Origin: Candidatus Nanohaloarchaea archaeon
GTDB lineage: Archaea > EX4484-52 > GLR71
DNA length: 11,245 nucleotides
Direction: 5' to 3'
NCBI GenBank assembly: GCA_030636885.1
Contig: DAOVVY010000016.1
Location: forward strand, 1-11,245
A program made the translations under genes and the position numbers. The notes below the pieces were generated by a model. That model saw only the letters and a list, made by a program, of their open reading frames with translations, was not told where the DNA came from and ran no database searches. Of this stretch, positions 1-6,407 are shown piece by piece (position 1 is the first letter of the stretch; each line of letters begins with the position of its first letter).

Positions 1-1
1 T

Positions 2-2926
2 GAGGCGAACGAGACTGAACGGAAACGGTATGCGGCCGAAGTTGAAGATTATTACAGGCTTGTGGGGATGCAGTATCATCCGACCGATAAAGAGATTGAA
101 ATGATTATAGAAAATGTTAATGTGTGTCTTGATGGGGACCCCACTGAAAAGTTTGAGGTTTCAAACTATAAGGATTTGCCGCGTGTTGAGACTAACCGGA
201 TTAGAGGGGGTATTTGTCTTGTTGTGGGCGAAGGACTTACCCTGAAGTCGCCTAAGCTACTTAAGAGGGTCAATAAGTTTGGTAAAGAGTTTGATCTTGA
301 GGACTGGTTATGGCTTGAGAAGTATAACAAGCTTAAATTGAGCGTGAACTCGGTCAAGGTGGAAGGTGGTGAAGTTGACGTGAAATACACGCCATCAACT
401 AAATACATATCAAAAGTTATTGCGGGCAGACCTATACTTTCACATCCGGCACGACCAGGTGGATTCCGGTTAAGGTATGGTAGGAGCAGGACGTCTGGGA
501 TTGCGGCCACTGCACTTCACCCAGGGATTTTTCATCTTACACGGTTTGTGGCGGTGGGTACGCAACTTGCGACTGAGCTTCCCGGTAAGGCTACAGTCTG
601 TGCACCGGTTGATACTGTTGAACCACCGGTTGTTCTTTTGAAAGATGGTACTGTTAGGAAGATAATTACGGCAGAGGATGCGCAGAAATATAGAAGATAT
701 GTGGATAAGATATTGTCTATGGGGGATATGCTTATTCCTTATGGTGAATTTGTGAGTCAGAACCATATACTTTTGCCGTCTTGTTACTGTGAGGAATGGT
801 GGGGGCTTGAAGTTCTTCGTGAATTGAAAGATAAGAAATGTTCAATTGATGTTCTGTCTTTTGCAAACAAGCCGTATGGGAAACCGTCTTTTGAGGACGC
901 GATTATCATATCAAAAGAATTGTCGGTGCCTATGCACCCGGCATATAATTATTTCTGGCATGACTTGTCAAAAGATGAACTTGTGGATCTTGTTCGTGTG
1001 GTTTCTTCCGGAAATGTTGAGGGTGGGACGTTATTGATTGATTATTCTGTCAAGAAAAGTCTTGAGACATTATGTATACCTCACAGAGTGGATGAGACGT
1101 CAGGTAAGATTGTTTTTGATAAAGAAGAGAAAGATACAATATTGTTCACGCTGGGTAAACCTAGTAAGGTGAACATGGATAAGTCTTTGGGCGTTATTGA
1201 TAAATCTAAAAATACGGTTGAGGCGATATCTTTAATTTCAGGTATTAATTTTCATGAAAAAGGTATTACGCGTGTAGGGCTTAAGATGGGTAGGCCTGAA
1301 AAGGCAGAAAGACGGCTTATGAAAGGCAGACCTCAGGTAATATTTCCTTGTGGTGAAGAAGGAGGCCGGATGCGAAATTTGATGGAATCATATTCTGTTG
1401 GGAAAATATCATCATATTTTCCGACTTTTAGGTGTGCTAAATGTAACATGCAGGCTTACGGTAAGATATGTTTTAAGTGCGGGTCTGAGACGCAGGAGTA
1501 TAGGTTTTGTTCTAAATGTAAGAAGAGCGTTCCTGATCTAGAACATTGCGGGTTTCCTACAGATAGGTTCAGGCATGCGCAGATTAATCCTAAGGAGATT
1601 ATAGATCTTGCCGCAAAAAAAGTTGATGTTCGTGTGTTGCCTAAACTTCTTAAAGGGGTTAAAGGTGCATCTGGGCGTGGCAAGGATATGGAGATTCTTG
1701 AGAAAGGACTACTGCGTGAAAAATATGGGCTTTACGTGAACAAGGACGGAACTACACGGTATGATGCAAGTGATGTGCCTATAACTCATTTCAAGCCGAA
1801 AGAAATAGGTGTCAGCATTGCGGTCCTTAAAAAGAATGGGTATGATAAGGATGTTTATGGGAAACCATTAATTGATGATAACCAAGTGATTGAGCTTAAG
1901 GTGCAGGACATTATCATTTCAGATAATTCTGATTTTTCTAATGCAGATTATTTCATTAACGTGTGCAAGTTTGTGGATGAACTTCTGGTTAAGGTATATG
2001 GTCTTGAAAAGTATTATAACGTGAAGAAGAAAGAGGATCTTGTCGGACAGATGGTTATTGGTCTTGCACCGCATACGTCTGCAGGTATAATAGGTAGGAT
2101 TATTGGGTTCACGCCTGCTAAGGTCTGTTATGCGCATCCGTTTTGGCATTCGGCTAAAAGACGGAACTGTGATGGTGATGAGGATTCCATATTACTTTTG
2201 ATGGATGCACTTGTCAATTTTTCAAGGAAATTTTTACCTACAACGCGAGGGGCGGCGACCATGGATGCACCACTTGTGCTTACTACACATCTTGATCCTG
2301 AAGAGGTGGACGATGAAGCATGGAGTGTGGATGTTGTTGATTCGTATCCTTTGACTTTTTATGAGGACACTATGGAATATAAGAAACCATGGGAAATACG
2401 AGATAAGATTGAGCTTGTCGAAGATAGGATGGGTAAGCCTGCTGTGTATCATTCTATGTTCACGCATGATACTGATAATTTAAATGATGCGGTGTTTAAG
2501 TCATTGTATGTTGTTTTAGAGACTATGAGCGAGAAGCTTGAGGCACAGCTTAAGCTTGCCACACAGGCGGTTGCTGTTGATGAGAGTGATGTGTCTGAAA
2601 AGATTTTAGAGAAACATCTTCTGAAAGACATAAAAGGTAACATGCGAACGTTTTCTGGGCAGAGACTACGATGTGTGGGATGTAATGAGAAGTATAGGCG
2701 TGTGCCACTTACAGGTAAATGTTCGGTTTGTGGGGGTAAATTACTTCTTACAGTTTCTGAAGGAACTATCCGTAAATATATTGAACCCTCTAAACATATT
2801 ATGGGTAATTTTAAGGTAAGTTCGTATCTTAGGCAACAATTTGCTATTTTAGAGGCCGAAGTTGATGCCTTTTTTGGTAAAAAGGCAAGACAGTTTAAGC
2901 TTGGTATGTTTGGTAAGAAAGATTAA
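2..2926 (+). CDS. polC: DNA polymerase D (Pol II) large subunit DP2, 5'-truncated
   Basis: This is the catalytic large subunit of the heterodimeric archaeal replicative polymerase PolD; the partner DP1 is not in the window. The frame is open to the left edge (codons begin at base 2). A GTG at 62 is internal, because homologous sequence continues upstream. The 974 visible residues lack roughly 150-250 N-terminal residues compared with usual DP2 lengths. The catalytic motif NCDGDED is at fragment residues 722-728 (2165-2185), matching the Asp residues known to be essential in Pyrococcus DP2. A Cys-rich zinc-binding cluster lies at residues 478-516 (CAKC, CFKC, CSKC, then HC), and another at 891-910 (CVGC, CSVC). 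No intein interrupts the catalytic motif, a common intein site in this family. The C-terminus has QFKLGMF, a possible PCNA-binding (PIP) box. The gene is transcribed towards the ORB-like repeats. Identification is very secure. Confidence 0.97.
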   Translation, partial: EANETERKRYAAEVEDYYRLVGMQYHPTDKEIEMIIENVNVCLDGDPTEKFEVSNYKDLPRVETNRIRGGICLVVGEGLTLKSPKLLKRVNKFGKEFDLEDWLWLEKYNKLKLSVNSVKVEGGEVDVKYTPSTKYISKVIAGRPILSHPARPGGFRLRYGRSRTSGIAATALHPGIFHLTRFVAVGTQLATELPGKATVCAPVDTVEPPVVLLKDGTVRKIITAEDAQKYRRYVDKILSMGDMLIPYGEFVSQNHILLPSCYCEEWWGLEVLRELKDKKCSIDVLSFANKPYGKPSFEDAIIISKELSVPMHPAYNYFWHDLSKDELVDLVRVVSSGNVEGGTLLIDYSVKKSLETLCIPHRVDETSGKIVFDKEEKDTILFTLGKPSKVNMDKSLGVIDKSKNTVEAISLISGINFHEKGITRVGLKMGRPEKAERRLMKGRPQVIFPCGEEGGRMRNLMESYSVGKISSYFPTFRCAKCNMQAYGKICFKCGSETQEYRFCSKCKKSVPDLEHCGFPTDRFRHAQINPKEIIDLAAKKVDVRVLPKLLKGVKGASGRGKDMEILEKGLLREKYGLYVNKDGTTRYDASDVPITHFKPKEIGVSIAVLKKNGYDKDVYGKPLIDDNQVIELKVQDIIISDNSDFSNADYFINVCKFVDELLVKVYGLEKYYNVKKKEDLVGQMVIGLAPHTSAGIIGRIIGFTPAKVCYAHPFWHSAKRRNCDGDEDSILLLMDALVNFSRKFLPTTRGAATMDAPLVLTTHLDPEEVDDEAWSVDVVDSYPLTFYEDTMEYKKPWEIRDKIELVEDRMGKPAVYHSMFTHDTDNLNDAVFKSLYVVLETMSEKLEAQLKLATQAVAVDESDVSEKILEKHLLKDIKGNMRTFSGQRLRCVGCNEKYRRVPLTGKCSVCGGKLLLTVSEGTIRKYIEPSKHIMGNFKVSSYLRQQFAILEAEVDAFFGKKARQFKLGMFGKKD

Positions 2927-2957
2927 TTCTTGATTAGACCAAAAGGTATATAAACAG

Positions 2958-2978
2958 TTCCATAAGAAATGAACGGGT
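2958..2978 (+). repeat. ORB-like element, copy 1
   Basis: Core CCATAAGAAATGAACGGGT at 2960-2978, identical over 21 bases to copy 4. It is preceded at 2947-2954 by TATATAAA, and with this upstream part it aligns to copy 3 over 38 bases (2941-2978) with about 30 identities. GTTC and GAAC flank the CAT-N5-ATG centre, giving a weak dyad with one unpaired C. Confidence 0.65.
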
Positions 2979-3000
2979 CGTGTACTTTTTGTTGTCATGT

Positions 3001-3021
3001 GTGCATAGGAAATGAAGGGGT
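3001..3021 (+). repeat. ORB-like element, copy 2
   Basis: Core GCATAGGAAATGAAGGGGT at 3003-3021, one base different from copy 3 in the 19-base core. It lacks the upstream TATA-like part found at copies 1 and 3. Confidence 0.65.
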
Positions 3022-3063
3022 ATGTTGTAAATATACGATGTACACCAAAACCTTTATAAACGA

Positions 3064-3084
3064 CTCCATAGGAAATGAAGGGGT
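3064..3084 (+). repeat. ORB-like element, copy 3 (best match)
   Basis: Core CCATAGGAAATGAAGGGGT at 3066-3084 is the copy closest to the remembered ORB consensus: TCC/GGA dyad, GGAAAYGAAG and GGGG string. A strong BRE/TATA-like AAAACCTTTATAAAC (3047-3061) sits immediately upstream, so a transcript started there would begin inside this element near 3081. Confidence 0.7.
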
Positions 3085-3132
3085 ACGTGAATATAATATG
3101 TTTCATCTGTTAAGGTGTAGGGGGCCTTCTGC

Positions 3133-3143
3133 TTTTTGTTTTT
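3133..3143 (+). terminator. Possible T-run terminator
   Basis: TTTTTGTTTTT in the plus strand, downstream of polC and of the TATA-like box at 3053-3060. Archaeal transcription often ends at such T-runs without a hairpin. It could end polC readthrough or a short RNA begun near 3081. Confidence 0.3.
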
Positions 3144-3180
3144 GTGATTTATAGATTTAATGGGTGTTTAGTGCTACGGG

Positions 3181-3201
3181 TTCCATAAGAAATGAACGGG
3201 T
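3181..3201 (+). repeat. ORB-like element, copy 4
   Basis: Identical to copy 1 over 21 bases (core 3183-3201), although 223 bases away and with unrelated flanks. Such conservation between unrelated flanks suggests a protein-binding site. AT-rich DNA follows directly. Confidence 0.65.
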
Positions 3202-3245
3202 GTTAATTTCACATAATATTTTTTTGGTTGCGTGAAGTTGTTTTG

Positions 3246-3896
3246 TTAATAAGAATACATATTAATTGTATTGTTTATGCTTGCATATGCGTCTTTTTTT
3301 ATGATTTTCCCGTGACCAGGGAGGATGGTTGTGACAGAAATTGTTTTTAGGAGGTCAAGTGATTGTTTCATCTCTTGTTCATCGCTTCCTGGTAGGTCTG
3401 TTCGGCCTATGGCATCAGAAAATATTGTGTCTCCTGTGAACAGTATCTTTTTGTCTTTGTCATACAAACATATTGAACCTTCGGTGTGACCTGGCGTGTG
3501 GATGACTTTTAGGGATATGTTGTCTATCCTGATTGTGTCTGAATCGAAAAGTTTTAGGTCGACTTTGGTTTTTTTTAATTCTTTTCCGAAGGCAAATGCA
3601 CAACTTTTTGTACTGTCACCAGTTTCTAAGGTGGGTGCGTCATCTGTGTGTATTGCAATCTTTGCATTTTTGAATAGGGAGGCACCACCGATATGGTCGT
3701 AGTGGGCATGCGTGAAGATGATCCGGTCTATGTTGTCGGGGGGTAGGTTTAAGGATGTCAGTGCCTTTATAAGGATTTTCTTGTGGAAACCCAGACCAGC
3801 ATCTATCAAGACTTTTTTCTTTATCAGGTAAATGTTTGATTCAAGACCGCCTAACTGGATTAGGTGGATGTCATCTGTTATCTTTTGGATTTCCAT
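3246..3896 (-). CDS. Metallo-beta-lactamase-fold hydrolase (glyoxalase II-like)
   Basis: A predicted cytoplasmic zinc hydrolase of the metallo-beta-lactamase superfamily. Numbered from the upstream Met at 3905, the metal-binding signature HAHYDH is at residues 66-71, followed by the third-site His in HTPGH (140), the bridging Asp in FTGD (159) and the last His in LPGHG (198). All metal ligands are present, and the length of about 216 residues is normal for a single-domain glyoxalase II-like member. The substrate cannot be read from sequence; a thioester such as S-lactoylglutathione or another thiol is only a family-level guess. The ATG at 3896 (MEIQ) is preferred over the ATG at 3905 (MIIM), because a TATA-like box centred near 3922 lies about 26 bp upstream, fitting a leaderless start. 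The gene converges on polC across the ORB-like region. Confidence 0.9.
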   Translation of the reverse strand: MEIQKITDDIHLIQLGGLESNIYLIKKKVLIDAGLGFHKKILIKALTSLNLPPDNIDRIIFTHAHYDHIGGASLFKNAKIAIHTDDAPTLETGDSTKSCAFAFGKELKKTKVDLKLFDSDTIRIDNISLKVIHTPGHTEGSICLYDKDKKILFTGDTIFSDAIGRTDLPGSDEQEMKQSLDLLKTISVTTILPGHGKIIKKDAYASINNTINMYSY

Positions 3897-3918
3897 GATA
3901 ATCATTTCTGTTTTGGGG

Positions 3919-3926
3919 TTTATATC
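3919..3926 (-). promoter_or_regulatory. TATA-like box of the metallo-hydrolase gene
   Basis: GATATAAA on the minus strand. Its centre is about 26 bp from the ATG at 3896 but only 17 bp from the ATG at 3905, which favours the downstream start. Confidence 0.45.
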
Positions 3927-3964
3927 TGTTGGGTGTGTTAGAAGTGAGATTAAGTGGAAGTATG

Positions 3965-4453
3965 TTAAAAATGGGTTTCACGCGGCTCTTCAAAAAGTAG
4001 GTTATATATTTCTTTTTGTTCTTCAACACTTGTTGACCAGTTATCAAGGATAGTGTAGGTAGTATCAATATCTGTGAGATATTGTTCTATTTCTTTGTTA
4101 GATAGGGTTATATTTTGATTAATAATTGTTTCTTCATCGATTTGTTCATTTTCATCTATTTTTTTGATTATTTCTTCAAATGTTTCGTAGTCTTTAAGAA
4201 TTATGTCTTTAAGGCCTTCATCCTTTTTTATTCCAGAACTATAAGTTTTTCTATCGTGAGTTTTATTATAATCATTGTTTGCGGTTTTAAGTTTGATTAG
4301 AAGAGGGAATAGTTTCAATTTTTGTGGAATATCTCTCGTATTTTTTTCGTTATATAAATTAAATCTGACCTTAGTGCTAAAAAGACCACGATGTAATTCA
4401 GAAATATAAGTGCTCATCTTAAGTATATTATTACCATCTCGTGTTTCATACAT
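3965..4453 (-). CDS. Hypothetical protein, 162 residues, leaderless
   Basis: I do not recognise this protein. It is 162 residues, without signal peptide, membrane segment or Cys/His metal motif. The N-terminal half is mixed and basic. Residues about 85-125 are strongly charged and probably helical, rich in Glu, Asp, Lys and Ile, as is the C-terminus around SVEEQKEIYNLLFEEP. The coding status is supported by a textbook archaeal promoter: BRE-like ACCAAAACC followed by TTATAAAT, centred 24-25 bp upstream of the ATG. The transcript would therefore be leaderless and independent of pyrG, whose T-run terminator lies just upstream. The coding strand is more A-rich than pyrG. It may be a lineage-specific gene; no function is proposed. 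Confidence 0.75.
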   Translation of the reverse strand: MYETRDGNNILKMSTYISELHRGLFSTKVRFNLYNEKNTRDIPQKLKLFPLLIKLKTANNDYNKTHDRKTYSSGIKKDEGLKDIILKDYETFEEIIKKIDENEQIDEETIINQNITLSNKEIEQYLTDIDTTYTILDNWSTSVEEQKEIYNLLFEEPRETHF

Positions 4454-4473
4454 AATAATTACTATTTTTTAAA

Positions 4474-4490
4474 ATTTATAAGGTTTTGGT
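4474..4490 (-). promoter_or_regulatory. BRE/TATA promoter of the 162-residue gene
   Basis: The minus strand reads ACCAAAACCTTATAAAT, a BRE-like purine-rich stretch plus TATA box. The TATA centre is 24-25 bp from the ATG at 4453, the spacing expected when transcription starts at the start codon. Confidence 0.7.
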
Positions 4491-4496
4491 AAAAAA
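4491..4496 (-). terminator. T-run terminator after pyrG
   Basis: Six Ts on the minus strand, 11 bases past the pyrG stop and directly abutting the next gene's BRE. This is a compact terminator-promoter junction. Confidence 0.45.
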
Positions 4497-4506
4497 GAAG
4501 AGAGAA

Positions 4507-6108
4507 TTAGGATTTTTCTTTTTCAATCGCAGCTTCTACAAGACCTAAGAACAATGGATGGGGGTCAAGTGGTTTTGATTTCAGTTCAGGATGCGCCTGG
4601 GTTGCGATGAAATATGGATGATTATTCAGTTCGAGGAATTCCATTAGTTTTTGATCGGGTGATTTTCCTGAAAATAAGAGACCTGCCTTTTCAAGTTCTG
4701 AGATATAGTCTTTGTTGACTTCGTACCTGTGCCTGTGGCGCTCTGAGACTTCATTTTTACCGTATAGCTTTTCTGCAAGTGACCCTTTATTTAAGATTGC
4801 GGGCCAAGCACCAAGACGCATTGTTGCACCCATATTGTCTATGTTTTTCTGTGAGACCATTATATCAATTATCGGATTTTTTGTATCTGGACTTATCTCT
4901 GTCGATGCTGCATCTTTCAGGTTGCAGATGTTACGTGCGAAGTCTACACAGGCCAGCTGGAAACCTAGACATAAACCGAGGAAGGGTATGCTGTTCTCTC
5001 TTGCGTATCTTATGCATTCTATCTTTCCTTCGGTGCCACGGGAACCGAAGCCACCAGGTACAATTAATGCGTCAACGTCATCGAGTGCGGTCTTGAGGTC
5101 TATCTTTTTTTCTTCGATGTCTGTTGTTTCGATGAATTTCATCTCAATTTCACAATTGAATTTTGATCGTGCGTGATTGAGTGCTTCATTTATAGATACA
5201 TAGGAGTCATGGAGTTGTGTGTATTTGCCAGTCATGGCAATTGTTATTTTCTTGTCTGTGTTGTTAAGGCCATATATAAAAGCAGTCCATTTGGTTAGTT
5301 CACTTCCATTGTGTTTCATATTGAAGTGATCTATTATTTTTTCTGCAACTTTCTGTTTTTTAAGTATGAGGGGGAGTTCGTAAATGTTTGTGTCATGATC
5401 TGATATTACGTCTTCTTCTTTTACACCACAGAATAATGAAATTTTTCTTTTTGTTCTATCTGTCAATGGATCTTTACAGCGACAGACGACCATGTTGGGT
5501 CTAATACCTATATCCCCTAAGATCCTTACTGAATGTTGGGCAGGTTTTGTTTTTTGTTCACCTACAACATCGAGTGTTGGTACGAGAACTAGATGGACAA
5601 AACCTACATCTTCTGTAACTGATAATTCTCTGGCAGCCTCAAGGAATGGTATGCTTTCTATGTCACCTACAGTACCACCCACTTCGATTAGAACAAAATC
5701 TTTATCTTTTCCTATTTTTTTAATGTGATTTTGGATTGCGCAAGTAATGTGTGGGATAATTTGTACTGTCTTACCTAAATAATCACCTTTTCGTTCTTTA
5801 TCTATTACATGTTTGTATACCTTGCCGGTTGTTAGGTTGTTTTTTCGTGTAAGTGTCATTTCAAGAAAACGTTCATAGTTTCCAAGGTCCATGTCAACTT
5901 CACCACCATCGTCTAAGACGAAGACTTCTCCATGTTCTATTGGGTTCATGGTGCCGGCATCTATGTTTAGGTAAGGATCAATCTTTAGGGGAGCTAGAGA
6001 ATAATTTTGTGCTTGGAGGAGTTTGCCTATAGAAACAGTCAATATACCTTTTCCAAGGCCAGACATGACACCACCTGTAATGAAAATATATTTTGTTTTT
6101 TTAGTCAT
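4507..6108 (-). CDS. pyrG: CTP synthase (glutamine-hydrolysing)
   Basis: Converts UTP to CTP using ATP and glutamine-derived ammonia, the last step of pyrimidine nucleotide synthesis. From the ATG at 6108 the product is 533 residues, the usual family length. The synthetase domain opens with the P-loop region TGGVMSGLGKG (11-21) and carries DPYLNIDAGT (44-53), IEHGEVFVLDDGGEVD (57-72) and QHSVRILGDIGI (191-202). The class I glutamine amidotransferase domain has oxyanion motif PGGFGSRG (351-358), nucleophile Cys380 in GLCLGFQ, and His506 and Glu508 in AHPE, so both domains look active. A start at 6123 would add MCCVK, which is not seen in the family; Met at 6108 gives the normal N-terminus. A TATA box at 6159-6166 would give a leader of about 25-30 bases. 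The neighbours are not pyrimidine genes, so it is probably transcribed alone. Confidence 0.97.
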   Translation of the reverse strand: MTKKTKYIFITGGVMSGLGKGILTVSIGKLLQAQNYSLAPLKIDPYLNIDAGTMNPIEHGEVFVLDDGGEVDMDLGNYERFLEMTLTRKNNLTTGKVYKHVIDKERKGDYLGKTVQIIPHITCAIQNHIKKIGKDKDFVLIEVGGTVGDIESIPFLEAARELSVTEDVGFVHLVLVPTLDVVGEQKTKPAQHSVRILGDIGIRPNMVVCRCKDPLTDRTKRKISLFCGVKEEDVISDHDTNIYELPLILKKQKVAEKIIDHFNMKHNGSELTKWTAFIYGLNNTDKKITIAMTGKYTQLHDSYVSINEALNHARSKFNCEIEMKFIETTDIEEKKIDLKTALDDVDALIVPGGFGSRGTEGKIECIRYARENSIPFLGLCLGFQLACVDFARNICNLKDAASTEISPDTKNPIIDIMVSQKNIDNMGATMRLGAWPAILNKGSLAEKLYGKNEVSERHRHRYEVNKDYISELEKAGLLFSGKSPDQKLMEFLELNNHPYFIATQAHPELKSKPLDPHPLFLGLVEAAIEKEKS

Positions 6109-6158
6109 TTTAACACAACACATTAACTAAGAATATAATATAAAATGAATATGTATCT

Positions 6159-6166
6159 TTTATAAA
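6159..6166 (-). promoter_or_regulatory. TATA box of pyrG
   Basis: TTTATAAA on the minus strand, a perfect archaeal TATA core. Initiation is predicted near 6137, upstream of the pyrG start at 6108. A weaker box, TTATATTC at 6131-6138, would instead give a leaderless start, so the exact site is uncertain. Confidence 0.5.
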
Positions 6167-6304
6167 TATAACGCAAGAAAGAGGGGTGTTTTGGTTGGAA
6201 GAGGATAATAAGGTCTTCATTATATTGGTTCTGTTTTGGGTCTAAATATAATTTTGTATTTTTGAGTTTATATGTTTTTGTATGATTGATAAGTCATTAT
6301 TTTT

Positions 6305-6379
6305 TGCGGCTCATAAGCTACTCCGGAAATCACTAAGCCGTGAAGCTTTCATCCTAGGGCATATAATCATTGCCGCAAT
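6305..6379 (-). ncRNA. Candidate 75-nt structured RNA with kink-turn junction
   Basis: The minus-strand RNA starts with UUGCGGC and ends with GCCGCAA, a perfect 7-bp closing stem. Inside the stem, the 5' side reads AAU-GA-UUA and the 3' side UUA-U-GA. This fits a kink-turn: a 3-nt bulge, tandem G.A/A.G pairs, a U.U, then U-A and A-U pairs. A degenerate box C/box D pair has the same arrangement, with U-A replacing the usual G-C. A second hairpin nests inside: AGCTT/AAGCT (6345-6349 with 6316-6320) stacked on GTGA/TCAC (6341-6344 with 6331-6334), with a 10-nt bulge at 6321-6330. A TATA-like box at 6398-6405 is 22-25 bp upstream of the 5' end. It is not a tRNA, since no T-loop or anticodon arm is visible. 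An L7Ae-bound RNA is inferred; the target is unknown. Confidence 0.4.
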
Positions 6380-6397
6380 ATATCATATATTGTTCAA

Positions 6398-6405
6398 TTT
6401 TAAAT
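6398..6405 (-). promoter_or_regulatory. TATA-like box for the candidate RNA
   Basis: TTTAAAAT on the minus strand in the 3' flank of the radical SAM gene, 22-25 bp upstream of the 5' end of the 7-bp stem at 6379. The placement supports an independent RNA rather than only a 3' untranslated structure. Confidence 0.35.
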
Positions 6406-6407
6406 TA

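Larger units (their letters stand above)
2941..3201. other. Putative replication origin: cluster of ORB-like elements
   Basis: The gap between the convergent polC and hydrolase genes (2927-3245) holds four same-direction copies of an element with core CCATAGGAAATGAAGGGGT or close variants. From memory, archaeal origin recognition boxes have a short dyad, then GGAAACGAAGGGG ending in a G-string. The copies here match this closely, including a TCC-ATA-GGA dyad in copy 3 and the G-string. Copies 1 and 3 also carry a TATA-like box at the same offset (2947-2954 and 3053-3060). AT-rich sequence follows copy 4 (about 3202-3270) and could be the unwinding element. In Pyrococcus, oriC lies near the orc1-DP1-DP2 genes, so a position beside DP2 fits. 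Against an active origin: no inverted copies, no orc1/cdc6 gene in view, and no obvious base-skew switch. Alternative: operator sites for an unknown regulator. Confidence 0.6.

Noticed and set aside
2165..2185. Intein in the DP2 catalytic motif
   Set aside because: The motif is continuous and no splicing-domain sequence is present.
2849..3154. Open frames on both strands across the polC 3' end and intergenic region
   Set aside because: Their repeated peptide pieces simply translate the ORB-like DNA repeats, and one overlaps polC. There is no promoter-start match or known domain.
2958..3201. CRISPR array
   Set aside because: The repeats are about 21 bp, diverged, and separated by unequal gaps of 22, 42 and 96 bases, and two pairs share flanking sequence. 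The ORB resemblance explains them better.
4712..5176. 154-residue plus-strand open frame
   Set aside because: It lies fully inside pyrG on the opposite strand and has no recognisable domain; a shadow of the coding bias.
6109..6123. CTP synthase start at 6123 (adding MCCVK)
   Set aside because: The family begins directly before the YIF-TGG strand, as from the ATG at 6108; the extra residues look like leader sequence.
6305..6379. tRNA gene (75 nt with 7-bp terminal stem)
   Set aside because: Neither strand has a T-loop motif, anticodon arm or D-arm; the internal pairing is different.
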